This document shows positions 25,394 through 34,175 of a stretch of 62,279 nt of DNA, in pieces (the stretch's first letter is position 1; each line of letters begins with the position of its first letter). The stretch comes from SIG672 sp045605765. GTDB lineage: Bacteria > Bacillota > Clostridia > Oscillospirales > CAG-272. Made by a program: the position numbers and the translations under genes. The stretch lies in the NCBI GenBank assembly GCA_045605765.1, contig JAZUQQ010000021.1:1-62279 (forward strand), read 5' to 3'. Under the pieces are notes generated by a model. That model was not told the DNA's origin, ran no database searches, and saw only the letters and a program-made list of their open reading frames with translations.

Positions 25394-26584
25394 TCAGAAG
25401 AAATAACTAATACTGCTGAGTTCATAAATCTCTCTTATGAATTCGGAAAGCTCGGGGGCTCCGTTTTCAAAATACTTCACCTCAAAGGTCAAGGCATACG
25501 AGTATTTTGTAACTCCGTTTTGTGAGAAGGACTCGCCCGTCTTGTTTCCGAATTTATCGAAGTTAAACGTGTATTTAGCCGTCGTTTCACCTTTGGTGAT
25601 ATCAATACTTACGATATTTCCCGCAACGTCAAAGAGGCTGACACGCTGCTCATTATCGTCACGCTCGGTGTATATCTTCTTTGTCAGATTACCGTTGTCG
25701 TCAAATTCGTAGGCATAGGTGTACGCCTCGGTGTCACCGCTATCCGAATAAAGCGTGATATACTGCGTTCCGTTTGCATCATACGCGTACGTCGTTTCTG
25801 TCCACCAATCGCTACTGGTAACGCTTTCCCACTTTTCCTTAACGAGGCGTCCGTCGTCGCCATAGGTGTACGTTCTGAGGTTATACGGGCCGTCTTCGAC
25901 GTGAACGTCATTTTCTGTAACAAGTCGATTTTGATCGTCGTAAGTATATTCGTGCCCATTTCCCTTAGCGCTTTTGCGGGAAAGAAGATTGCCTTTTGCA
26001 TCATAAATTGAATTATAGACGATCGTATTGGTATCGCCCCAGCTCTCGACCGTTGTTTCGATTTCGGTCTGAACACGTCCGTTTTCGTCATAAGTGTACT
26101 CGCAGGTAACCTTTCGCCCGCTTGCATACGTGGTTTCGGAAACAGTCACTTGACCTTTTTCATCATAGGTATTCGTCGTGGTATGGTTTGTATAGCTTCC
26201 ATCACTATCACCATATTTTTCGGTCAGAAGGTTTCCCTTCTCATCGTAAGTAAAGCTGTATGCTTTTCCATCGCGCTCCTTAGCTATATCGAGCTTAGTC
26301 AGTAAGCCTTTTTCGTCGTATGAGAAGGTTGCGGGATATTTTCCGTCAACGTCGTCGCAAGAAACGCTTATTGGTAGTACAATAAACTTGCCGAGCTCCT
26401 CCTTGCTTGCTTCCTTGTCACCCGACAACAGGATCTCATAGGCAGCTTCATAATCACCCGCACTCAGCGCCTCATCGTAGCTTACACCGTTGTCCGCTTC
26501 ACCTGAATCTTCCTTGTTGCAGCTTGTCAGCATAGCGCCTGCCAGAACGAGTATACAGAGAAGCATTGATAAACATTTTTTCAT
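25394..26584 (-). CDS. YD-repeat lipoprotein
   Basis: 396 residues. A lipoprotein signal (ILVLAGAMLTSC, Cys about 22) and a short TPR-like stretch (YDEALSAGDYEAAYEIL) precede about a dozen YD/RHS-type repeats, recognisable by YDEKGxLL and YTYDENGRV. YD repeats form beta-strand shells in Rhs toxins and teneurins. Here there is no toxin domain or Rhs core, and the protein ends soon after the repeats. It is probably anchored outside the membrane; the role is not known. It has GGGAGG before the ATG and a consensus promoter at 26663-26691. Confidence 0.82.
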   Translation of the reverse strand: MKKCLSMLLCILVLAGAMLTSCNKEDSGEADNGVSYDEALSAGDYEAAYEILLSGDKEASKEELGKFIVLPISVSCDDVDGKYPATFSYDEKGLLTKLDIAKERDGKAYSFTYDEKGNLLTEKYGDSDGSYTNHTTTNTYDEKGQVTVSETTYASGRKVTCEYTYDENGRVQTEIETTVESWGDTNTIVYNSIYDAKGNLLSRKSAKGNGHEYTYDDQNRLVTENDVHVEDGPYNLRTYTYGDDGRLVKEKWESVTSSDWWTETTYAYDANGTQYITLYSDSGDTEAYTYAYEFDDNGNLTKKIYTERDDNEQRVSLFDVAGNIVSIDITKGETTAKYTFNFDKFGNKTGESFSQNGVTKYSYALTFEVKYFENGAPELSEFIREIYELSSISYFF

Positions 26585-26662
26585 TTGATCTTCCTCCCTT
26601 TCTCCTGATCACAGATCAGGTCAACAATCGCGGTTTGATATTTTATACGATTGCTTTTATTA

Positions 26663-26691
26663 ATTATAACAGATATTTGAAAGTAATGCAA
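26663..26691 (-). promoter_or_regulatory. Promoter of the YD-repeat lipoprotein gene
   Basis: Minus strand: TTGCAT (26686-26691), a 17-base spacer and TATAAT (26663-26668). The leader includes a small palindrome, CCTGATCACAGATCAGG, near 26602. Confidence 0.75.
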
Positions 26692-26796
26692 GTACCTGAT
26701 GCATTTTCCGATTTTTGTAATTTTATCGCATACTTGTTTTATATTAACGTAAAACAGACTAAACTTTATTTTATTAATTAAATCTTAAAAAACCTC

Positions 26797-26825
26797 TTGC
26801 CTTTTCTTTACATTTATTGTATAAT
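26797..26825 (+). promoter_or_regulatory. Promoter of the purine permease gene
   Basis: TTGCCT (26797-26802), a 17-base spacer and TATAAT (26820-26825). Only 42 bases separate it from the start codon, too short for a purine riboswitch. Confidence 0.8.
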
Positions 26826-26867
26826 TGCTTTGGGTACATACCTAAAATAAAATCAAGGAGAAACAAA

Positions 26868-28268
26868 ATGGACAAGTTTTTCAAGATCTCGGAGCGAGGC
26901 TCCACGGTAAGAACTGAGATCATCGCAGGTCTTACAACATTCTTCGCTATGGCGTACATCATCGTAGTAAACCCCAATCAGATCGTCGGCTTCAGCTTTG
27001 ATATCCCCGGTGTATCTAAAATCTGGAATGCGGTGTATATCGCATCGATCATAGCAGCAGTGATCGGAACTCTGCTTTACGCACTCTATGCAAAGCTTCC
27101 CTTTGCACAGGCTTGCGGAATGGGTCTGAACTCATTCTTCTTTACCTCCTTTGTGCTTCCGCAGATAATAAGCGGCGGCGACGTTATCAAGGGTTATCAG
27201 GCAGGACTGGTTATAATTCTTATTTCCGGTCTGGTTTTCCTTCTTCTCTCGATAACTGGCGCAAGAACCTACATTGCAAAGGCAATGCCCGAATGTATTA
27301 AGAAGGCAATTCCCGCAGGTATCGGTCTTTTCATCGCGTTTATAGGATTCCAGAACGTAGGAATCATTCAGGCTAACCCGTACACCCTAGTACAGTTCGT
27401 AAAAATCAACGGTGCAAAGTGGGCAGACATCGCTCCCGCAATCATCGCGCTCGTAGGATTCATCATCATCGCTATTCTTTCGAAGCTCAAGGTCAAGGGC
27501 TCGGTGCTCCTCGGAATACTCTCAACCACAGTTATCTACTATCTTGCTACATGGCAGCTTCCCGCATTTGACCTCAGCTCGACCACCGCTCCCTTCAAGG
27601 ACTTTGCCGAGATCGGTATAACGGCTATCTTCACTCCCGAGTCTTGGAAAAACGCGTTTTCGGGCGAAATGATCGGAAGCATTTTCTCGGTCATTATGCT
27701 CATCGTCACGTTCTGCCTTGTTGATATGTTCGACACAATTGGAACGCTTTACGGCACCGCTTCCGAGGCAGATATGCTTGACGAGAACGGCGACCCTATT
27801 GACATCGACAAATCTATGGCATGCGACTCTATCGCTACCGTATCGGGCGCAGTTTGCGGAACCTCGACTGTTACCACCTTCGTTGAATGTGCATCGGGTG
27901 TTGCGGCAGGCGGAAGAACCGGACTTACGAGTCTTGTAACCTCTATTTGCTTTGCCCTTTGTCTCTTCCTCTCACCCGTCGCAAGCATAATACCCGCAGC
28001 AGCTACCGCTCCCGCCCTCATTTACGTTGGCGTTCTTATGCTTAAAAACTTCTCCAAGGTAGATATGGAAGATATACGTAGTGCAGTTCCCGCATTCCTC
28101 ACACTCGTTATGATGCCTCTCACGTATTCGATAGCGAACGGTATCGGAATAGGTGCTATCTCTTACGTTCTCATCACCCTATTCACGGGCAAGTACACAA
28201 AGAAAGACATTGCCGTAACGGTTATCGCACTTCTCTTTGTCTGCAAGTTCGTATTCGGTGCTATTTAA
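26868..28268 (+). CDS. NCS2-family permease, AzgA/PbuG type (adenine, guanine or hypoxanthine)
   Basis: 466 residues with about 13 hydrophobic segments. The AzgA-type start (RTEIIAGLTTFFAMAYIIVVNP) and LFIAFIGFQNVGI, VDMFDTIGTLYG, and GTSTVTTFVECASGVAAGGR are the family's conserved loops; the last one belongs to the substrate and proton site. It imports purine bases with protons. The ATG at 26868 is set by AAGGAG 7 bases upstream, 51 bases inside the longer open frame. The gene is monocistronic with its own promoter and terminator. Which purine is preferred cannot be read from the sequence. Confidence 0.92.
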   Translation: MDKFFKISERGSTVRTEIIAGLTTFFAMAYIIVVNPNQIVGFSFDIPGVSKIWNAVYIASIIAAVIGTLLYALYAKLPFAQACGMGLNSFFFTSFVLPQIISGGDVIKGYQAGLVIILISGLVFLLLSITGARTYIAKAMPECIKKAIPAGIGLFIAFIGFQNVGIIQANPYTLVQFVKINGAKWADIAPAIIALVGFIIIAILSKLKVKGSVLLGILSTTVIYYLATWQLPAFDLSSTTAPFKDFAEIGITAIFTPESWKNAFSGEMIGSIFSVIMLIVTFCLVDMFDTIGTLYGTASEADMLDENGDPIDIDKSMACDSIATVSGAVCGTSTVTTFVECASGVAAGGRTGLTSLVTSICFALCLFLSPVASIIPAAATAPALIYVGVLMLKNFSKVDMEDIRSAVPAFLTLVMMPLTYSIANGIGIGAISYVLITLFTGKYTKKDIAVTVIALLFVCKFVFGAI

Positions 28269-28285
28269 AATCAAGTGAAATACTC

Positions 28286-28313
28286 TATCCCCGTTGCTAA
28301 AGCGACGGGGATA
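28286..28313 (+). terminator. Terminator of the purine permease gene
   Basis: 13-bp stem with one G-U pair, tatccccgttgct / agcgacggggata, a 2-base gap, then TTTTT. Confidence 0.9.
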
Positions 28314-28418
28314 TTTTTCGTTCTCTGATATTGAAAATATTATTTTTACTATTGCTTTTTTGCAAAAAAGGTTATATAATGTAATGGATTTCAAAATTAA
28401 GATTTTCGGGAGTTTAAT

Positions 28419-29096
28419 ATGTTCAAATACGAAACGCATCTTCATACTTATCCCGTTAGCAAATGCGCAAGAGCCGATGTCAGGGAAAATCTTGAATTTT
28501 ACAAAAGCCTCGACTACGACGGAGTATTTATAACCAACCATTTTCTTGACGGGAACATAAACATCGACCGTTCTCTTCCCTACGACCAGCGTATTGCTTT
28601 CTATTTTTCGGATCACGAAGATGCGCTCGAAATCGGAAAAGAGGTCGGAATAAAGGTCTTTCTCGGCATTGAAACCTCTTACAAAGGAACCGATTTTCTC
28701 GTTTACGGACTCGGCAAGGATTGGTTTCTTTCGTACCCTGAAATAGTGACTATGAAAAAGCGCGATCAGCTTGCATGTTTTATGGCAAACGGTGCGCTCG
28801 TTATACAGGCGCATCCTTTTCGCGAGGCATCTTATATAGACCATATACGGTTGTTCCCCAGACAGGTTCACGGAGTTGAGGTCATCAACGCATGCAGGAC
28901 CGATTTTGAAAACAATATGGCAAAGATGTACGCAAAAAATTACGATCTTTCGCCTTTTGCGGGCTCGGATAATCACATAGGAAGCAGGCAGAGGGCTCTT
29001 GCGGGAATATGCACTACTGAACCGATTGCAGATGAACAGGATTTTATCGAGAAATTCAAACGGGGCGAAATCGATATTTTTTCAGATAAGCTCTGA
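28419..29096 (+). CDS. PHP-domain phosphoesterase
   Basis: 225 residues. The four PHP metal motifs are visible: HLHTYPVS, ITNHFL, IQAHPFRE, and AGSDNH near the end, with FLGIETSY supplying another acid. PHP proteins hydrolyse phosphate esters with a tri-metal centre; the substrate here is not known. GGGAG precedes the ATG. The gene after it is a second PHP protein starting 13 bases downstream, so the two form an operon. They are only distantly alike in sequence. Confidence 0.88.
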   Translation: MFKYETHLHTYPVSKCARADVRENLEFYKSLDYDGVFITNHFLDGNINIDRSLPYDQRIAFYFSDHEDALEIGKEVGIKVFLGIETSYKGTDFLVYGLGKDWFLSYPEIVTMKKRDQLACFMANGALVIQAHPFREASYIDHIRLFPRQVHGVEVINACRTDFENNMAKMYAKNYDLSPFAGSDNHIGSRQRALAGICTTEPIADEQDFIEKFKRGEIDIFSDKL

Positions 29097-29109
29097 GGAA
29101 AGGATCTAT

Positions 29110-29910
29110 ATGTACGACTATCATATGCACAGCCGCGTATCGTTTGATACCGAGTCTTCAGCCGAAGATATGGTACGCGCGGCAGAAAAAGCAGGACTTA
29201 AGGAAATTTGCTTTACCGATCACTATGAATTCAACGACGTCAAAAAAGACGACTACCATCTTTTCACAATAGACGAGTACAAAAATGCCTATAGACTTCT
29301 TTGCTCAGACAGTGTAAAGATCCGCTACGGTTTTGAGATCGGTCTTACACCTTGGAATCAAAAAGATCTGAGCGATCTGCTCTCCTCGTACGATTTTGAT
29401 TTCGTTATAGGCTCTGTACATTACGCAGGCGGTCATGACCCTTATTACGAAGATTTTTGGCGCGGACTTAGCAACGCCGATGAGGCGTTTGAAAAATATC
29501 TTAACCATATGCTTACTTGCGTTAAAGCTCACTCGGATTTCGACGTGCTCGGTCATATGAATTATGTTTGTAGATATGTTTGCCGCTCACCGCACTCTCT
29601 TTCAAACAAATACCTTCGCTATGAAGATTACACCGATATTTGCGACGAAATATTCAGGGTCCTCGTCGAAAAAGGCAAGGGTATTGAAATAAATACAAGC
29701 GGATACGACGACTATAATCAGTTCATTCCCGCTCCCGCTTTCGTAAAAAGATTCAAGGAACTCGGCGGGGAGATACTAACCGTCGGTTCTGACGCGCATC
29801 TTCCTTCGCGCGTTGGCGAGCGCATTTCAGATGCGCTCGAAGTAGCAAAAGACATTTTTGGATACGTTTGCACGTTCGAGAAAAGAAATCCGATATTTCA
29901 TAAGCTATAA
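29110..29910 (+). CDS. PHP-domain protein, histidinol-phosphatase HisJ family
   Basis: 266 residues from the ATG at 29110, chosen because GAGGAAAGG lies upstream and the family start YDYHMHSRVS follows at once. Motifs: HMHSRVSFD, FTDHYEFN, GFEIGLTP, IGSVHY, DVLGHMNYVCRY, and TVGSDAHLPSRVG. This is the HisJ/HisK architecture, which includes histidinol-phosphate phosphatase and related sugar-phosphate enzymes. No histidine-pathway gene is near, so the physiological substrate is unsure. It follows the other PHP gene closely and ends at a strong terminator. Confidence 0.88.
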   Translation: MYDYHMHSRVSFDTESSAEDMVRAAEKAGLKEICFTDHYEFNDVKKDDYHLFTIDEYKNAYRLLCSDSVKIRYGFEIGLTPWNQKDLSDLLSSYDFDFVIGSVHYAGGHDPYYEDFWRGLSNADEAFEKYLNHMLTCVKAHSDFDVLGHMNYVCRYVCRSPHSLSNKYLRYEDYTDICDEIFRVLVEKGKGIEINTSGYDDYNQFIPAPAFVKRFKELGGEILTVGSDAHLPSRVGERISDALEVAKDIFGYVCTFEKRNPIFHKL

Positions 29911-29916
29911 AACATA

Positions 29917-29943
29917 AGCCGCTCACCATCGAGGTGAGCGGCT
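29917..29943. terminator. Bidirectional terminator
   Basis: Perfect 11-bp stem agccgctcacc / ggtgagcggct with a 5-base loop, between converging genes, followed by TATTTTT. Confidence 0.9.
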
Positions 29944-29949
29944 GTATTT

Positions 29950-31434
29950 TTACTTATGATAAAGCTTTTTCGTTTGATACACGGGACTACACGTCACATT
30001 TACGCCGAGCTTATGGAAAACGCCTTCATCGACCTTCGAGAGTATGACGGTCGAATGTGCCTCGCTTCCTTTTAGCATATCAACTGCACCAAGCGCTTTT
30101 TTCGCCTTTTCGTCAGTCGCAGCACATATTGCAAGTGCGATAAGCACCTCGTCGGTATGAAGTCTGGGATTTGTGTTACCCATATGGCTTACTTTAAGCT
30201 CCTGTATCGGCTCAATAACCGAGGGAGATATCAGATGGATCTCATCATCAATATCAGAAAGCGTTTTAAGCGCGTTGAGAAGTGCTGCCGACGATGCTCC
30301 CAAAAGCGACGTGGTCTTTCCTGTAACAATTCTTCCGTCAGGAAGCTCTATTGCTACCGCGGGGTTCTGAGTACGCTCGGCAACCTTTGCGGCGGCGGTA
30401 TAAACAATCCTCGTTTCGGGAGAAATATCAAGCGAGCTCATAAGAAGCTCAAGCTTAGCTATCTCGGTCGCAGACGAATGTCCCTGCTTCTGAGCGCAAC
30501 ATATATTCATATACCTACGAATTATTTCTTCTTTGGAGGCACGGCAAACCGCGTCGTTATCGACAATTGCATTTCCCGCCATATTTACGCCCATATCGGT
30601 AGGACTCTTATAAGGGCATTTGCCGAATATCTTATTAAACATCGCTTCGAGCACGGGGAAAATTTCGATATCTCTGTTATAGTTTACCGTGGTCTTTCCG
30701 TACGCTTCGAGATGGAAAGGGTCGATCATATTGACGTCATTAAGATCTGCCGTAGCCGCCTCATAAGCAAGGTTCACGGGATGCTTCAAGGGAAGATTCC
30801 ATATCGGGAAGGTCTCGAATTTTGCATATCCCGAGCAAATACCGCGTTTATTATCGTGATAAAGCTGTGACAAGCAGGTCGCCATCTTACCGCTTCCGGG
30901 TCCGGGCGCAGTAACAACGACAAGTGAGCGCGAGGTCTCTATGTAATCGTTCCTTCCGAATCCTTCATCGCTGACTATGAGCGGAATATTTGACGGATAA
31001 TCGGGTATAGTATAGTGCTTATACACCTTGATTCCGAGAGATACCAGTCTTTTTTCAAAAACATCTGCGGCACGCTGAGACTCATACTGAGTGATAACCA
31101 CGCTTCCAACATAAAGACCAATGCCCCTGAAAGCGTCGAGAAGCCTGAGAAGCTCCTGATCATAGGTAATGCCTAGATCACCGCGTCTCTTATTTTGTGC
31201 AATAGCATCTGCGCTTATTACGATGACTATTTCTGCCTGATCTTTAAGCTCAAGTAGCATCTTGACTTTACTGTCAGGCTCAAAGCCGGGCAGGACTCTC
31301 GATGCGTGATTATCGTCGAAAAGCTTGCCGCCGAATTCAAGGTAAAGCTTACCGCCGAAATAATCTATACGCTCTTTTATCTTCGCAGATTGGAGCTCTA
31401 TGTATTTTTCATTATCAAACCCTTTTTGAAACAT
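29950..31434 (-). CDS. DUF1846 family protein
   Basis: 494 residues, full length for the family. Recognised by the start GFDNEKYIELQSAKIKERI and by VVVTAPGPGSGKMATCLSQ, which includes a P-loop-like GPGSGK. Other conserved blocks are NRDIEIFPVL and YKSPTDMGVNMAG. Structures of family members show an NTPase-like N-terminal part, but the reaction is not established. The gene stands alone, with a possible minus-strand promoter (TTGATT-18-TATAAT) about 50-80 bases upstream. The region beyond that promoter is the decayed stretch at 31570-32458. Confidence 0.9.
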   Translation of the reverse strand: MFQKGFDNEKYIELQSAKIKERIDYFGGKLYLEFGGKLFDDNHASRVLPGFEPDSKVKMLLELKDQAEIVIVISADAIAQNKRRGDLGITYDQELLRLLDAFRGIGLYVGSVVITQYESQRAADVFEKRLVSLGIKVYKHYTIPDYPSNIPLIVSDEGFGRNDYIETSRSLVVVTAPGPGSGKMATCLSQLYHDNKRGICSGYAKFETFPIWNLPLKHPVNLAYEAATADLNDVNMIDPFHLEAYGKTTVNYNRDIEIFPVLEAMFNKIFGKCPYKSPTDMGVNMAGNAIVDNDAVCRASKEEIIRRYMNICCAQKQGHSSATEIAKLELLMSSLDISPETRIVYTAAAKVAERTQNPAVAIELPDGRIVTGKTTSLLGASSAALLNALKTLSDIDDEIHLISPSVIEPIQELKVSHMGNTNPRLHTDEVLIALAICAATDEKAKKALGAVDMLKGSEAHSTVILSKVDEGVFHKLGVNVTCSPVYQTKKLYHK

Positions 31435-31569
31435 AATTTGCCTCGATAGTAATTATTTAATAAATACTTTATAATTATATCATAAACAAACATGTAAAAT
31501 CAATATTGTTTTCAATTTTTCTGCTTGACGATTTAAACAAATTTTTACATCGTTTTTTTACATATCATA

Positions 31570-32023
31570 TTATTCGGCGAGTATTTTGTATTTTCCGTGT
31601 GTCATTCCGACATTTTTCTTGAAAACTATCATAAAGTCTAATAACATCCGAATCTGCAAAGAGGCTCGGTCTCGATCAAGCTATGCCTCGCCGCAATGAG
31701 CTTTTTGTGTCGCTGATACGCTTGAACACGATATATTTCGCAACCGCAGTAGCACAGTATTTCAACAAAATTCTACAGACTATATTCTCGATATGGAAAC
31801 CGAGGCTACAGAAAAAATGTACATGTACAGATCATCTATGGCGACGATTTCTTCTTAGAGAATAATCTCAAATTCGCAGACAGCGAGTTCAATCACTCAC
31901 AAAAACGTCACAAGCGGCGTTTAGCAAGAAAATGCACCCGTTGCCAATACAAACGGTAGGCTCTCCGAGCGTGATTTCTACGCCAGTGATATCTATCACC
32001 TTTTTGGAAATATCTTTACTCAT
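31570..32023 (-). pseudogene. Decayed minus-strand coding region
   Basis: The best short frame, 31889-32023, reads MSKDISKKVIDITGVEITLG, then EPTVCIGNGCIF, and stops after 44 codons without a ribosome site. The opening resembles small Cys-rich proteins I associate with Ruminococcaceae, but the Cys cluster that should follow is missing. Further downstream, broken frames end in LLDFMIVFKKNVGMTHGKYK with a stop at 31570. I read this as remains of one or two genes. No function can be given. Confidence 0.35.
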
Positions 32024-32097
32024 ACATTCACATTATCAGCATATAAAAAGTGCGCTCCAAACGAACGCACCGAAAAAATGCTTTCCCCTCAATTGTT

Positions 32098-32202
32098 GTC
32101 ACACGAATTGCTCACCAATAACGGAATGAGAAAAGAGAGAAAACACTTTTTACCAAAAAAGTATTTCCCCGTTATTGGTCAAAAATATTCAATTCGTGTG
32201 AC
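32098..32202. repeat. Nested inverted repeat, about 105 bp
   Basis: Outer arms gtcacacgaatt / aattcgtgtgac (32098-32109 with 32191-32202), perfect over 12 bp. Inner arms ccaataacgg / ccgttattgg (32115-32124 with 32169-32178), perfect over 10 bp. The centre is A-rich. It may be a miniature mobile element or a long cruciform; no gene overlaps it. The rest of 31435-32458 holds only the decayed region, an imperfect hairpin near 32309-32343 and another near 32369-32404. Confidence 0.65.
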
Positions 32203-32429
32203 GATTATGTTTTACCATATTTGTGTCGATTTTTCAATAAAGGTTGACAATTTGACAAAAATATTATTGCTTTTGTGACTTGAATCAAGTCAGTAGTTGT
32301 AAGGAAAATAGGACAGAGAATTTTTATGTACTCTGCCCTATTCTTGTTAGTAGAAAAGATACTGCTCTATTGCCAACACCCGTTGGGTGAAAATTCACCA
32401 ACGGATGAATTGAAATTTCTAATAAGTAG

Positions 32430-32454
32430 AAAAATATGCCATCGGCGTATTTTT
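32430..32454 (-). terminator. Terminator of the LytTR-DUF3021 operon
   Basis: Stem aaaaatatgcc / ggcgtattttt (one G-U pair) with a 3-base loop, 5 bases after the DUF3021 stop. Confidence 0.75.
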
Positions 32455-32458
32455 CATT

Positions 32459-32875
32459 TTATCCGAGTCTTGCGTTCAGGCGCTTTTCAGTCACCTTCAT
32501 CGCGATCACAACGATCGACCAGATTATAAAATATCCGACGACGAAGATCACGGTAAATATTCCGACGACTGCCCACTCAAATGGTATCCACGAATTTGCA
32601 AGATAGCAAAGCAGGTACGCGAGATAAAGCGTTATAAAATGAGCAAAAAGTGATTTTACTATCGGCCACTCCTCAATCTGATTAAACAAGCTCGCCCCTG
32701 CGTGAACGAATGCAAGCAGATAGGTTGAGGCTATCGCAAGAAGGGTCTCCTCACCGCTAAGCGAAAAGTTCTCGAGCGTTTTGGAGAGTAGAAAATAAAC
32801 GATTCCAACCACTATCGGTCCAAACCCCGCAAAAATCAATCCTCTGTGTAAAAAACTTTTCATATACTTATTCAT
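32459..32875 (-). CDS. DUF3021 family membrane protein
   Basis: 138 residues with four membrane helices, roughly at 12-30, 44-62, 72-92 and 100-125. The pattern (RGLIFAGFGPIVVGIVYF) and the partner gene match DUF3021 proteins, which are almost always encoded next to a LytTR regulator. The pair probably forms a membrane-linked regulatory unit in which the membrane protein restrains the regulator; that role is inferred from the pairing. It starts 3 bases after the LytTR stop. Confidence 0.85.
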   Translation of the reverse strand: MNKYMKSFLHRGLIFAGFGPIVVGIVYFLLSKTLENFSLSGEETLLAIASTYLLAFVHAGASLFNQIEEWPIVKSLFAHFITLYLAYLLCYLANSWIPFEWAVVGIFTVIFVVGYFIIWSIVVIAMKVTEKRLNARLG

Positions 32876-32878
32876 AAC

Positions 32879-33310
32879 TTAAAAACCGATTCTCTCCTTG
32901 ACCTTTTTCAGTTGTCTTCTTGAAACGTAATCCTTATATCCATTTTTAAACTTTACGTTCAGCGCACCTGCGAACGAGGTGTCAAATCTTTCTATCTTTT
33001 TTATATTTGCTATACACGACTGATTTATCTTGACAAAATCGTCTCCTAGCAGTTCTTGCAAAACATAAAGTCTTTGTCTTACCTGAAATTTCTCCCTGTC
33101 GCACACAGCATACACCTTATTATCGTAAACAGTAAAACAGCAAATATCCGAGACATTTATATTTACGATTTCTCCTTCTCCATATCCAATAATAGATTGT
33201 GATCTTCCAAGAACAAGGCGCTCAATTTCTTCGGATAATTCGTTTTCTTCGTGAACGTATATGACGACTTCCTCGTCGCGCTCTTTATCGATTACAGTTC
33301 GACATTTCAC
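32879..33310 (-). CDS. LytTR-family DNA-binding regulator
   Basis: About 143 residues. A short N-terminal region (DEEVVIYVHEENEL) is followed by a LytTR domain from about residue 45: CCFTVYDNKVYAV, QRLYVLQELLG, FVKINQSCIANIKKIERF, and YVSRRQLKKVKERI. No receiver domain is present. The start is placed at the GTG at 33310 because the ribosome site GGAG abuts the ATG at 33319 and is 9 bases from the GTG. It is co-transcribed with the DUF3021 gene and probably autoregulates the pair, as is common for LytTR proteins. Confidence 0.85.
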   Translation of the reverse strand: MKCRTVIDKERDEEVVIYVHEENELSEEIERLVLGRSQSIIGYGEGEIVNINVSDICCFTVYDNKVYAVCDREKFQVRQRLYVLQELLGDDFVKINQSCIANIKKIERFDTSFAGALNVKFKNGYKDYVSRRQLKKVKERIGF

Positions 33311-33400
33311 ACGTTTCATCTCCTTTCAAATTTATTTTACATCGAAATATAATTTTTTCAATATTTTATAAGCATTAGGTCATTTTTTTTAAGTATTAGG

Positions 33401-33431
33401 AAAATGCCGTTGCTACTGGCAACGGCATTTT
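33401..33431 (-). terminator. Terminator of the tcdA-like gene
   Basis: Perfect 13-bp stem aaaatgccgttgc / gcaacggcatttt with a 5-base loop, 8 bases after the stop. Confidence 0.88.
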
Positions 33432-33438
33432 ATGCTTA

Positions 33439-34164
33439 TTACTTTATTTGTGCGATAGTTTTTATTACCTCGCCTGCGATGATAAATCCCGCAACCGGTG
33501 GGACGTAGGATATTGACGCAGGCACACAGCGTTTTTCACCCTCGTCCGTCTCGGGCGAGGTATAAACCTCAGACTTCGAGCAAAGCACTTTCAGCGATTC
33601 AACGCCGTTTTTTCGCATCTCGTGACGCATAACGCGGGCAAGCGGGCAACCGCTCGTCTTATAAATATCAGTTATCTCAAAGCCGAGCGCATCAACTCTG
33701 TTTCCCGTTCCCATACAGGAAATTATCGGTATGTTTTCTCTCTTTGCCCTGAGAATGATGGATATTTTCGATTTCACCGAATCTATCGCGTCAACTATAT
33801 AGTCGGCTCCCGAAAAATCGATCTTGGAGGCACTCTCTTCCGAATAGAAGAGCTTGTGGGTTATGATCTCGGCATCTGGGTTTATTTTTTTTATACGCTC
33901 TTTTGCCGCATCGATTTTAAACATACCAACAGTAGAGGTATCGGCTATTAGCTGTCGATTAATATTGCTTTCCGAAACAGTATCAAAGTCCACGAGCGTG
34001 AGCTTGCCCACACCTGCCCGTGCAAGTCCTTCTGCAACACCGCCACCAACTCCGCCGAGACCAAGCACGACAACATGAGAAGAAATTATTTTGGCAAGTG
34101 CGTTTTGTCCGATAAGCATTTTAGTTCGGGAAAATCTTTCGCAATCGGTTTTCTTTACATCCAT
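33439..34164 (-). CDS. ThiF/MoeB-fold protein, TcdA (CsdL) type
   Basis: 241 residues from the ATG at 34164. The nucleotide-binding loop VVLGLGGVGGGVAEGLARAG, the acid and Arg motif VDFDTVSESNINRQ, DAIDSVKSK, and the TcdA-type tail (SGCPLARVMRHEMRKNG; CVPASISYVPPVAGFI) are present. TcdA dehydrates N6-threonylcarbamoyladenosine of tRNA position 37 to its cyclic form. It has the usual family length. It follows radC by 11 bases on the same strand and probably shares the kinase-radC transcript. Confidence 0.88.
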   Translation of the reverse strand: MDVKKTDCERFSRTKMLIGQNALAKIISSHVVVLGLGGVGGGVAEGLARAGVGKLTLVDFDTVSESNINRQLIADTSTVGMFKIDAAKERIKKINPDAEIITHKLFYSEESASKIDFSGADYIVDAIDSVKSKISIILRAKRENIPIISCMGTGNRVDALGFEITDIYKTSGCPLARVMRHEMRKNGVESLKVLCSKSEVYTSPETDEGEKRCVPASISYVPPVAGFIIAGEVIKTIAQIK

Positions 34165-34175
34165 AATCACTTGCC

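Noticed and set aside
26626..26867. Purine riboswitch upstream of the permease
   Set aside because: The promoter lies only 42 bases before the start codon, leaving no room for an aptamer, and no conserved purine-aptamer loops are visible.
31683..32278. Three short plus-strand frames in the gap after the DUF1846 gene
   Set aside because: None has a ribosome site or protein-like composition, and they overlap the nested inverted repeat and the minus-strand remains.
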